Part shown: in pieces, positions 1 through 6,907 of the stretch
Position numbering within the stretch: position 1 is the stretch's first letter
Layout of the letters: each line of letters begins with the position of its first letter
Source of the DNA: a bacterium
GTDB taxonomy: Bacteria > AUK180
Assembly (NCBI GenBank): GCA_030622125.1
Contig: JAUXGM010000098.1
Coordinates: 1 to 8,115, forward strand
Direction of reading: 5' to 3'
Length of the DNA stretch: 8,115 nt
Program-made: the position numbers and the translations under genes
The notes under the pieces: generated by a model
Databases searched by the model: none
The model's input: only the letters and a program-made list of their open reading frames with translations
Told to the model about the DNA's origin: nothing

Positions 1-68
1 TGTCGATACTGTTTTCGGGTAATTTATCGTTATCTAATGTAGAGTCCGGGACACATCTCAACTTTCTT

Positions 69-99
69 GGGACGCACCTGAACATCCGAGGTACGTCCC
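69..99. repeat. Strong imperfect hairpin (GGGACG.ACCT / AGGT.CGTCCC)
   Basis: Bases 69-74 plus 76-79 pair with 94-99 plus 89-92, giving ten base pairs with one C/A mismatch and a nine-base loop. It is strikingly GC-rich in an AT-rich spacer. Neither strand has a T-run directly after the stem, so it is a poor intrinsic terminator. Related 11-mers at 48-58 (same orientation) and 171-181 (opposite orientation) suggest a REP-like palindromic repeat rather than a one-off structure. Membership of a dispersed family is inference. Confidence 0.65.
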
Positions 100-250
100 G
101 CCTGTTTTCTGAATTTAATATTTTTTTACTTTACTATTCACTATTCACTATTAACTATTCACTTGTCTTTCGGTATGTCCCTCTTTTGTGGCTTTTCGGA
201 GATTAATATTGTTTTACTTATTCCCTTATTCTCTTATTTTCTTATTCTCT
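90..250. repeat. Diverged tandem duplication of about 80 bp
   Basis: Two units align in order. GGTACGTCCC at 90-99 matches GGTATGTCCC at 172-181. A stretch from TTTTC through TTAATATT to TTTTACTT at 105-131 matches 193-219 with about five mismatches. The offset is 82 bases at the start and 88 after a six-base length difference. Each unit then runs into its own short tandem repeat: ACTATTC after the first, CTTATTCT after the second. This points to an old duplication whose tails have evolved separately by slippage. Confidence 0.55.
133..160. repeat. Heptamer tandem repeat, ACTATTC x4
   Basis: Four consecutive seven-base units: ACTATTC, ACTATTC, ACTATTA, ACTATTC, followed by a partial ACTT. It forms the tail of the first unit of the 80-bp duplication. 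A period of seven would shift a reading frame, which fits non-coding DNA. It probably arose by replication slippage. Confidence 0.85.
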
Positions 251-293
251 GGCATTCTTCACTAACCTCTGTTTTTCCTTATTGTCTTATTAC
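217..293. repeat. Octamer tandem repeat, CTTATTCT-like
   Basis: Four consecutive eight-base units at 217-248 read CTTATTCC, CTTATTCT, CTTATTTT, CTTATTCT. Two more units, CTTATTGT and CTTATTAC, follow at 278-293 after a 29-base interruption and out of phase with the first block. It forms the tail of the second unit of the 80-bp duplication. Confidence 0.7.
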
Positions 294-483
294 CTTTAAA
301 GAAAATATTTTATTAAGTTTTAAGATGAACAATTGAAAAATCTGTGAAATTATGTATTATCGAAAACGGGAAAAATAATTGTCGTTGATCATCCTGGAAA
401 AAATTGGTTGATAGATTGAGTATCACAAGAAAAGGTTGGTTGTAAATTCCAGTATGTGTGTGAAGTTTTGCAGTAATTTTCAT

Positions 484-1149
484 TTACTTTTTGAATGTAA
501 AGATTGGTGAAATGATAAGAAGAATAATCCCAATTATATAATAAAAAATAGGAAATTTCTGCGGAATGTAACCCGATGAGATTTTTACGGCATTTTCATA
601 GGTTAGATTTTTCAAAAAATCATTTGAAAGTAAAAATTTAGCAAAATCAACTGTAAATGATATGTAAATAAATAAACATCCAAGAAGAAATACCAAAAGA
701 AATTCAAGATTTAGATCATTGGATTTATTAATTAATAGATATCCCATAGAAATAAAAATTATGCTTACTAAAATGGGAGCCCATACGGGTCCAATCCAGT
801 TTACTGGAATTAAAAATAGTAAATCCCAATCAGCAAAACTTTGAGGCCAATTTAAAAAAATCTTTAAAAATAGATAATAAAATATATCCCATATACCAAA
901 TAACATAAAAAAATATGCAAACCATTCCTTTCTATTTTTTGCTATTAAATATGATGAAGAAAACAATAGTAACATAGTTGCAAATTCTCGGCAATACTCT
1001 ACCTTAAATATTGAATAAGGGATAAAAGAATTTAGAGGAAAAGAAAACCCATGAGAATAAAAATTATATCGGATATAAATAACAACCGCTGCTTCAATAA
1101 AAGCAAATGAAATACCCAGAAACCATATCATTACATTTTTTTTCATCAT
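484..1149 (-). CDS. Conserved six-helix membrane protein of unknown function
   Basis: A 221-residue integral membrane protein and the last gene of the operon. Hydrophobic segments lie near residues 7-26, 52-70, 76-98, 112-140, 148-168 and 199-217. Charged residues sit in or beside the helices: E19, E51, R54, D88 and D108. The most distinctive stretch is FGIWDIFYY (84-92), followed by NWP and WDLLFLIPVNWIGPVWAP (108-125). I associate this pattern with uncharacterised bacterial membrane proteins that have no assigned role. AAAGAGAT at 1154-1161 lies a few bases upstream; the first or second of two adjacent Met codons could be the start. The gene begins 18 bases after the acyltransferase stop, so it is almost certainly co-transcribed. 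A supporting role in lipid handling is possible from context only. Confidence 0.85.
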   Translation of the reverse strand: MMKKNVMIWFLGISFAFIEAAVVIYIRYNFYSHGFSFPLNSFIPYSIFKVEYCREFATMLLLFSSSYLIAKNRKEWFAYFFMLFGIWDIFYYLFLKIFLNWPQSFADWDLLFLIPVNWIGPVWAPILVSIIFISMGYLLINKSNDLNLEFLLVFLLGCLFIYISFTVDFAKFLLSNDFLKNLTYENAVKISSGYIPQKFPIFYYIIGIILLIISPIFTFKK

Positions 1150-1167
1150 AAATATCTCTTTACATTT

Positions 1168-1839
1168 TCAAAAAAGTGCTTTTGCTTCCGTTGAAAGATC
1201 ATAAATCTTTTCCATTACCATGTTTGCAAGCTCTTGATAATCGTCCATTGATAATTCTTTTTCATAATATTCATTAAGATATATAGGTTCTCCGATAACA
1301 CAACCATAATTTGCGCGAAATTTCGGACTATGCACATAATCCGTTTTTTTTAATTTTTTATAGTATATTTTTCTGATTATAATATCTTCATCATCTAACC
1401 AGACAGCCATTGGGATTATCGGCACCTTCTTTCCCAGAGCAAGCCGAATTACACCCTTTTTAGCCCTTGCTTTTCCTTGTTCGGCTATTTTTTTACCTTC
1501 GGGTGCAATGAGAACTGCTTCTTTTTTATCAAGAATTTTAAGGCATTCAGTTATTGTTTTATGTGAATCCGCACCTCTGATTATCTTTATTTGTCGTGTC
1601 AAACTGAATATTATATTGGGAATAAGGAGTGTCCATATCTCCTCATTTATCATTGTGTGAACAAAATCCGGTGCTACGATCAATGCGGGAAATGCATCGT
1701 ATTCGGTCGGATGATTTACGGCATATATCTTTGGACCTTTTGGAATTTTTGCCTTAAATTTGTATTTAAAATTCAGATAGAAAAAGAAAAGAATCCTTAA
1801 TGTTAAGTTTCCAATCTTATAAAAAATCTTGTTTATCAT
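1168..1839 (-). CDS. PlsC-type 1-acyl-glycerol-phosphate acyltransferase family protein
   Basis: A 223-residue member of the PlsC/LPLAT family, which transfers a fatty acyl chain to lysophosphatidate or a related acceptor at the cytoplasmic face of the inner membrane. The catalytic H-x4-D motif is NHPTEYD, with H43 and D48. A block II-like IIRGADSHKT follows at about 87-95. Block III is APEGKK (112-117), with Lys where PlsC proteins usually have Thr after PEG. Block IV is VPIIPMAVW (139-147). A hydrophobic N-terminus at about 12-22 may anchor it. The ribosome site GAGAGAAG (1847-1854) touches the stop codon of the barrel gene, 14 bases upstream. The true acceptor is unknown. Because it sits in a transporter operon it may modify transported cargo rather than serve housekeeping phospholipid synthesis. 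Its TGA stop supports the standard code. Confidence 0.9.
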   Translation of the reverse strand: MINKIFYKIGNLTLRILFFFYLNFKYKFKAKIPKGPKIYAVNHPTEYDAFPALIVAPDFVHTMINEEIWTLLIPNIIFSLTRQIKIIRGADSHKTITECLKILDKKEAVLIAPEGKKIAEQGKARAKKGVIRLALGKKVPIIPMAVWLDDEDIIIRKIYYKKLKKTDYVHSPKFRANYGCVIGEPIYLNEYYEKELSMDDYQELANMVMEKIYDLSTEAKALF

Positions 1840-1853
1840 TTTTTTTCTTCTCT

Positions 1854-3176
1854 CTAAAAGCTATATTTAAACTTAATATATATCTCATCATTCTTTTTTA
1901 CCTTACCGAAATTCGTATTGTCTTCTCCGTTAATAAAATACGCCCCTAAATTTATTTCACCATTATCCATTGGTATATAGGAAATTTCAGGCAAGATCAT
2001 TATTGCCGAATTATCTTTTATTTTATTAAAATCTTTAATCTCCGATCCGAGTCCGATTTTGATCTTTAAATCATCGTCAAAAAACTTCTTTTCCATACCC
2101 AATATAATATAATCTTCTAAATTATCTTCTTCCCTTTCATGAATAAATCCGTGGAGATATTGCCCGTTAATATATAAACCGTTTTTAAATGTATAATCCA
2201 TACCGACAACATACTTATAGTATGGTTTACTGTCAAGAGCAACCGTGGTCTCGGTATAAGTATTCATTGTAGTTATCATAATTACTTTTTCCGGAATAAA
2301 ACAGGCTGCCTCACCCCAGACACCGATCTTACCGATCTCACCGGACATATCAGCACCAATTACCTGCATTTTCGGGTAGATCATTTCAACATTGACATCT
2401 ATTGCCGTAGGGGAAACGGAAGTTATTATCACATTATTTATTAAGGGTATATCATCTCTGCCGTTGAAATAACTCAGAGAAAGATCATAATTAAACAGAT
2501 TTCCCGAAAATTTTACGGCAAACATTGAGCTTTCTTCAAATGACCTTTTAGGTAAAATAACGGTATCCGAATAGGATTGTAGTATCAAACCTTCGGGAAC
2601 GGGTAATGATGAAAAAAAGGCAGAAGCCCATTCATCCGAAGGAAGCACAGCGGGTTTAAAAATAGGGATAACAACACCGACTAATGAATAATCTCCCAGG
2701 TAATAGGTTAATTTAACAGAATTAGAACCCAATTTTCTTCCAAAATCCATAATATCTTCCAAATCATCGGGATTGAGATTGTCGGTGGGATTTAACTTAT
2801 CCGCAGTTCCCCATGCAATTCTTTGCTTTCCAACCCTTATATCAAGATTTTTTAAAACAAACTTGTAAAAATCTATATAGGTTTCTCTGATATTGATCAT
2901 AAGGGGATTGATACTTTCGGTATCTTGCAGATCCGTAGAATTTAATATATTGGGAAACCCAATACTTTTAAATTCTGTTTCACTGTAAATATGTCCGTTC
3001 CCGATGTCTAAATTCAATTTTGATATTAATTGAATTTCATTCCACGAAAATGTATTATCTTCCAATCTGAATCTGTTATCCGTAAAAATATTTCCGCTTA
3101 AATTTATCTCGGAATACGAAAAAGTAAAAAATAACAGTATAAAGACAATTACCGCACAAATTTTATCTTTTCTCAT
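1854..3176 (-). CDS. Outer-membrane beta-barrel protein, DUF1302-like
   Basis: A 440-residue exported protein starting at the ATG at 3176, chosen because AGGAG (3186-3190) lies nine bases upstream and the product then begins with a classic signal peptide (MRKDK, a hydrophobic core, and likely cleavage after FSYS at about residue 22). A frame extending to 3230 would overlap the previous gene and spoil the signal. The mature part shows alternating-residue strands typical of a barrel and ends KFKYSF, with the terminal Phe recognised by the BAM assembly machinery. The best family clue is GKQRIAWGTADKLNPTD (116-132), followed by NLNPDD (133-138), which resembles DUF1302 barrels encoded beside RND/MMPL transporters. 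A later ADMSGEIGKIGVWGEAA stretch (275-291) also fits. Transported compound unknown; other porin-like families remain possible. Confidence 0.85.
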   Translation of the reverse strand: MRKDKICAVIVFILLFFTFSYSEINLSGNIFTDNRFRLEDNTFSWNEIQLISKLNLDIGNGHIYSETEFKSIGFPNILNSTDLQDTESINPLMINIRETYIDFYKFVLKNLDIRVGKQRIAWGTADKLNPTDNLNPDDLEDIMDFGRKLGSNSVKLTYYLGDYSLVGVVIPIFKPAVLPSDEWASAFFSSLPVPEGLILQSYSDTVILPKRSFEESSMFAVKFSGNLFNYDLSLSYFNGRDDIPLINNVIITSVSPTAIDVNVEMIYPKMQVIGADMSGEIGKIGVWGEAACFIPEKVIMITTMNTYTETTVALDSKPYYKYVVGMDYTFKNGLYINGQYLHGFIHEREEDNLEDYIILGMEKKFFDDDLKIKIGLGSEIKDFNKIKDNSAIMILPEISYIPMDNGEINLGAYFINGEDNTNFGKVKKNDEIYIKFKYSF

Positions 3177-3185
3177 AATAATCTG

Positions 3186-3190
3186 CTCCT
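3186..3190 (-). promoter_or_regulatory. Ribosome binding site fixing the barrel-gene start
   Basis: AGGAG on the minus strand lies nine bases before the ATG at 3176 and overlaps the TAA stop (3192-3190) of the LolA-like gene, giving TAAGGAG. It selects the start that yields a proper signal peptide and suggests translation is handed from one gene to the next. Confidence 0.8.
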
Positions 3191-3966
3191 TATCTTCTTT
3201 TAAGGTAACGTTTTGAAAATAATTCGTCACCCAAATTTTGATCGAACTTAATTTCGAGGATTATCATTTTTGTTTTATGCTCTTTATCCAAATCATGCAT
3301 CAGTGCTTGTTTTGCGATCCAATATTTTCCTTCTTTTTCAATCTTACTGTTTTCCATAACCTTTACGAGTTTACCCTCTTTTGAATAGAATTCAATTTTT
3401 ACAGGATAGAAATTATCTTTTCTTACAGCCATTATCAGTTTTGAATATTCTTTTTTTATACCTTCTTTTGGTGCCAATTCCAACTCATATAACTGCTCTT
3501 TACTTTGATCATTTGATTTCAATAATTTGGCATCATAAATTTCGGAATAATTTGTTGAGGCAATATCATCATAAGTAAAATCAGTGCCTGCAAAATTGGT
3601 ATTTTTCACATGTGATGCAATTCTTCTTATTTTCCTGAAAGCAGGTAAATAGAGATACATCATATCGTTCGGCAGGTTTAAAAAAGCAAGTCCTTTTACA
3701 TCCGCGGGAGAGAGAAATTTAACCATTCTTTTATCACTTCCTTTCTGCCATATCTTTACTTTACGAACTTTTTCATCTCCCTTTTTGTCAATTAAGATCA
3801 TCTCTACAGTGATCTCCTGATCTTTCGGAGCATTAATAACCTCATCAACATTTTTTAAAATCTGTTGTGCCGTGAACTCTTGAGATTGGGAATTATTTCC
3901 ATCTGCAAAAGCAAAACCCGAAATCAGCAAAACGAACATTAGGAATAAAATTTTAATTCTTTCCAT
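3190..3966 (-). CDS. Periplasmic LolA-like outer membrane lipoprotein-sorting protein
   Basis: A 258-residue exported protein starting at the ATG at 3966, preceded by a near-ideal GGAGGT site. The signal peptide is MERIK plus a hydrophobic core with likely cleavage after AFA at residue 21. There is no lipobox Cys, so the mature protein should be soluble in the periplasm. The hallmark of the family annotated 'outer membrane lipoprotein-sorting protein' (LolA/LppX-like fold) is seen in YLYLPAFRKIRRIA (104-117) and NFAGTDFTYDDI (124-135), and the C-terminus FSKRYLKRR also fits. Such proteins are expected to bind lipid in a half-barrel groove. Its start overlaps the end of the transporter gene by 14 bases and it ends 13 bases before the barrel gene, matching a periplasmic shuttle between the two. 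It is not classical LolA, and the cargo may not be lipoprotein. Confidence 0.9.
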   Translation of the reverse strand: MERIKILFLMFVLLISGFAFADGNNSQSQEFTAQQILKNVDEVINAPKDQEITVEMILIDKKGDEKVRKVKIWQKGSDKRMVKFLSPADVKGLAFLNLPNDMMYLYLPAFRKIRRIASHVKNTNFAGTDFTYDDIASTNYSEIYDAKLLKSNDQSKEQLYELELAPKEGIKKEYSKLIMAVRKDNFYPVKIEFYSKEGKLVKVMENSKIEKEGKYWIAKQALMHDLDKEHKTKMIILEIKFDQNLGDELFSKRYLKRR

Positions 3967-6907
3967 TTTTTCTACCTCCATTTTTAATTTTTTTACCAAC
4001 TTTATTTGCCATATTTCTGGCAAATCTCTTAAAATTCCCTACAAAACTTGCATGAGTAACAATGATAATGGCGGGAACTACCGTAATTGCACCAAGGGCA
4101 CTTGTAATCATTGTTAGAGCCATCAACCAACCGAATTGCCTTATGGGAACAATACTTCCGAAAAGCAAGACCAAAAATCCCATGGAAACCGACAGGGCAT
4201 TGATTAGAATTGCCACACCGGTGGTTTCCAATGTCTTTTTAAGTGCATTATGAACAGAATTATTCTGTTTGAATTCAACTTTAAAACGGGATATGAAATG
4301 GATCGTATAATCAATCCCAATTCCAATGGCAACACTTCCTATTAAAACGGTAATAATATCCAGAGCAATCCCGAAAAGGGACATAACCCCGAAATTTATC
4401 AAAATGGTAAGTACAATCGGAGTTATACCGGTTAAGCCCCCGGCAAAGGATCTCAATTGTATGGTCAGAAGAATAAAGATCAAAAAAAGTGATATGACCA
4501 AACTTTTAATTTGACTTTTAATGATCTGTCTGTCAAGTTTTTTATAGATTATAGGAAGTCCTGTTTGTTTTACCAAAAAGACTTTAAAGGATCTATTTTG
4601 ATCATTATTTCTGAATACGGTTCTGTATTCATCAGGAGAAAGAGCAATATTATTCTCATTTATTCTCCATAAAATATCATTTATTTCTTTATTGAATTTT
4701 TTGTTATTTTTGATCTCTTTCGGGAATAGATTTTCAATTTCATTAAAAATTATTTCTACTTTTTCTTTTTTTAAGGTATCATCAATAATCGATTCGATTG
4801 CTTCGGCAGCAAGTTCTATCCCCTCGGTATCTTCGGTGATATCTTTGCTTAAATTATTATTTAAAATTTTTATTATATCATTTTTGGAAAAAGCATCTTT
4901 TTGTAATCTTTCCCCAATCTTTAAAACAATGCCGGCTATTTTTTCGGAAGAATTTATTTCAATATCTGCTTCGTCCCCGGAAAAATATTTTTTTATTTCT
5001 TCCTGTATAAGAGAAATAACGGAGGAATCGGACAGTGAATTACTCTCTCTATTTTCCGATATAATACCCCTGCATTTTTCCGTATCAAATTTATAGTCGG
5101 GCAATCTGATCGAAATATTCGTTTTGACAGCGTTTACCGTATTTGAAATTTTCTTATCTTCCAAAATATTTCTTTGACTTTCTTTAAGATCATTTAAATT
5201 TACTTCAATAAATCTGCTTTTAACATTATTTTTTATATAATTATTTATTTTATCGACAAGATGAACTATTTTTGTTGTATCAATTGTTCCCAAATTTGCC
5301 TGGATCATTGCAACCGTTTTATCCCCATTTACCATTTGATCTAAAATATCCTGCCCTTCCAAAAAGAACCATAGATTTGAAACACCTTCTTTTGTATCGG
5401 GGATTATATATCTTCCGTTCATTACATCATTCATTTCAGAGATCAGATCTGCAATAGAATTCGGATTATGTATGTCGGGTAAGCTTTTTAGGTAGTTTTC
5501 GATCTTCATCATTTCTTTTAGAACATAAGGATCTTTAATATCTCCTTTTACCTGTATCTGTATTGGAATTGAACCTCCGAATTTTTTTTGCATCATTCTT
5601 TCCGTAATTCTGATCTCACTGCTTTTATCAAAATATTCCATCATATTAACTTCGCTGTGGATATGAAACAGACCGATTATACACAGTAATACGATAAGTA
5701 TTGTTAAAAAAATAATAGTTTTTTCATTTTTTAATACAAAATCAGACAAATGATCCATAAATTTAGTAATTGATTTATTTTCAATGTTCTTATCTTTATT
5801 TTTTCTTTCTTTTACTTTAAGAAATGAAAGCACAGCAGGAATAAATGTCAAAGAAATAATTAGGGCAAAAAGAATACCCAACGACATAAAGATACCGAAA
5901 CTCTTTATGACGGTAATATAAGCGGTAAGAAAAGAAAGAAAACCGATCGCAGTGGTTACCCCTGCCAATACAATGGGTATACCGACCTCTTTTAATGCAA
6001 GGGCAATTTTTTCCTTTTTGGTTCTTTCGTCCCTAATGTCCTCATAATACTTGGTCATTATATGAATACCGTAAGCGCTTCCTACGGCAATAAGAAGTAC
6101 GGGAATTGCATTGGATACGAGGTCCATTGCATTACCCGTAATAATCATAAAACCAAATACCCAAACGGTACTTAAAAATCCGGCTGACAGCGGCAAAATT
6201 ACGCCCCTAAAATTTTTAAAACCGATAAAAAGCACTATAACGATCAAAATAATTACCAGTGGAACCAATTTTTTTACCTGAGAAATAATAATACTTTGAA
6301 TTAAAACCATTTGAAACGGAACACCCGCATAGTATGTTTTTTCAGGTCCGGGATATTTTCCCACAATATTTTTCAGCCTTTTTGCAACGGCTACCTTATT
6401 TACATCATCTTTAACCCGACAGATTATTATCGTTACTTCACCGTTTGACGAAATGAGATTTCCGACATACATATCTTTGGAAAGGGTGTATTTTCTTAAT
6501 ATTTCAAGGATTTCTTTATTTTTAGGAATATTGTCCGAATCAATAAGATCATTTATCTCGAGACCACCCTCCACTTTTTTTATATCAATAATATTGGTTA
6601 AACTTATCACCCTGGAGATTCCTTTATCCTTTTCAAATTCATCAGTTAAATTTTTTATTTTTGTCAATGTTTTATAATTAAAAATATTATTATCTTCTAT
6701 AGCAATTATCGCAAGAGAATTACCTCCAAACATTTGCCCTGTTTGATTAAAAAGTTTGACTGCCTCATCACTCTTTGGCAAATAGCTTAATATATCACTG
6801 TTTATTTGAATATTCTTCAGTTGAAAGCCCAAAAACAGGGTAATCCCGATGGTTAATATAATTATCAATAAACGAAATTTAATAACAAATTCTGAAAACT
6901 TTTTCAT
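3953..6907 (-). CDS. RND/MMPL-family transporter with enlarged second periplasmic loop
   Basis: A 984-residue inner-membrane RND-superfamily transporter of the MMPL/HAE3 type. The twelve-helix plan is visible: TM1 at 11-29, a periplasmic loop (30-213), TM2-6 between 214 and 361, TM7 at 396-414, a second loop (415-800), and TM8-12 between 801 and 950. The halves share sequence around TM4 (VGSAYGIH, 275-282) and TM10 (IGIDYTIH, 863-870). TM10 has the Asp-Tyr pair (D866, Y867) used for proton coupling in this family; TM4 has Ala at the matching Asp position. The second loop is about 200 residues longer than the first, because of a charged, helical-looking insert near 570-770. The C-terminus is a short Lys-rich tail. 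The start is an ATGA overlap with the TetR stop, with only a weak ribosome site, implying translational coupling. Likely cargo is a lipid or hydrophobic compound, inferred from the neighbours. Confidence 0.93.
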   Translation of the reverse strand: MKKFSEFVIKFRLLIIILTIGITLFLGFQLKNIQINSDILSYLPKSDEAVKLFNQTGQMFGGNSLAIIAIEDNNIFNYKTLTKIKNLTDEFEKDKGISRVISLTNIIDIKKVEGGLEINDLIDSDNIPKNKEILEILRKYTLSKDMYVGNLISSNGEVTIIICRVKDDVNKVAVAKRLKNIVGKYPGPEKTYYAGVPFQMVLIQSIIISQVKKLVPLVIILIVIVLFIGFKNFRGVILPLSAGFLSTVWVFGFMIITGNAMDLVSNAIPVLLIAVGSAYGIHIMTKYYEDIRDERTKKEKIALALKEVGIPIVLAGVTTAIGFLSFLTAYITVIKSFGIFMSLGILFALIISLTFIPAVLSFLKVKERKNKDKNIENKSITKFMDHLSDFVLKNEKTIIFLTILIVLLCIIGLFHIHSEVNMMEYFDKSSEIRITERMMQKKFGGSIPIQIQVKGDIKDPYVLKEMMKIENYLKSLPDIHNPNSIADLISEMNDVMNGRYIIPDTKEGVSNLWFFLEGQDILDQMVNGDKTVAMIQANLGTIDTTKIVHLVDKINNYIKNNVKSRFIEVNLNDLKESQRNILEDKKISNTVNAVKTNISIRLPDYKFDTEKCRGIISENRESNSLSDSSVISLIQEEIKKYFSGDEADIEINSSEKIAGIVLKIGERLQKDAFSKNDIIKILNNNLSKDITEDTEGIELAAEAIESIIDDTLKKEKVEIIFNEIENLFPKEIKNNKKFNKEINDILWRINENNIALSPDEYRTVFRNNDQNRSFKVFLVKQTGLPIIYKKLDRQIIKSQIKSLVISLFLIFILLTIQLRSFAGGLTGITPIVLTILINFGVMSLFGIALDIITVLIGSVAIGIGIDYTIHFISRFKVEFKQNNSVHNALKKTLETTGVAILINALSVSMGFLVLLFGSIVPIRQFGWLMALTMITSALGAITVVPAIIIVTHASFVGNFKRFARNMANKVGKKIKNGGRKNGKN
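3974..3979 (-). promoter_or_regulatory. Ribosome binding site fixing the LolA-like gene start
   Basis: GGAGGT on the minus strand lies seven bases before the ATG at 3966. It lies inside the last codons of the transporter gene. It decides the start in favour of MERIK, the residue from which a clean signal peptide begins, over in-frame Met codons 15 and 57 bases further upstream. Confidence 0.85.

Larger units (their letters stand above)
1..483. other. Repeat-rich non-coding region downstream of the operon
   Basis: No convincing gene is visible. Bases 48-293 are packed with short inverted and tandem repeats, listed separately. Bases 300-483 are plain AT-rich sequence following the stop codon of the last operon gene. 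A clear intrinsic terminator for that operon is not visible; the best candidate is a weak 5-bp stem at 409-425 with a run of six T about five bases further along the minus strand. Two frames stay open at the left edge (plus 3-206, without any ATG; minus 85-2), but both run through the repeats and neither resembles a protein I know. The region looks like an intergenic spacer or the site of a small repeat element. Confidence 0.6.

Noticed and set aside
2-85. Minus-strand frame from an ATG at 85 running off the left edge (starts MFRCVPRKLRCVPDSTL)
   Set aside because: The start lies in the hairpin loop with no ribosome site, and the repeated RCVP is a direct product of the 11-mer repeat. Only 28 codons are visible.
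3-206. Plus-strand frame open from the window edge to a TAA at 204-206
   Set aside because: It contains no ATG, runs straight through the hairpin and heptamer repeat, and its translation is dominated by repeat-derived residues. A gene tail entering from the left is not excluded but is unsupported.
398-425. Possible intrinsic terminator for the operon (stem 409-413/421-425, T-run at 403-398 on the minus strand)
   Set aside because: The stem is only five AT-rich pairs with a seven-base loop, and the T-run begins five bases away; too weak to call.
3177-3230. Longer N-terminus for the barrel protein (start at 3230)
   Set aside because: It would overlap the LolA-like gene by 41 bases and bury the signal peptide; the ATG at 3176 has an AGGAG at proper spacing.
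3967-4023. Longer N-terminus for the LolA-like protein (start at 4023 or the Met at 3981)
   Set aside because: It would put charged residues before the signal peptide, while the ATG at 3966 has a near-ideal GGAGGT seven bases upstream.
4692-5096. Plus-strand open frame of 134 codons
   Set aside because: It lies wholly antisense to the insert of the RND transporter, is made of Ser/Phe/Ile-rich shadow sequence and has no family resemblance.
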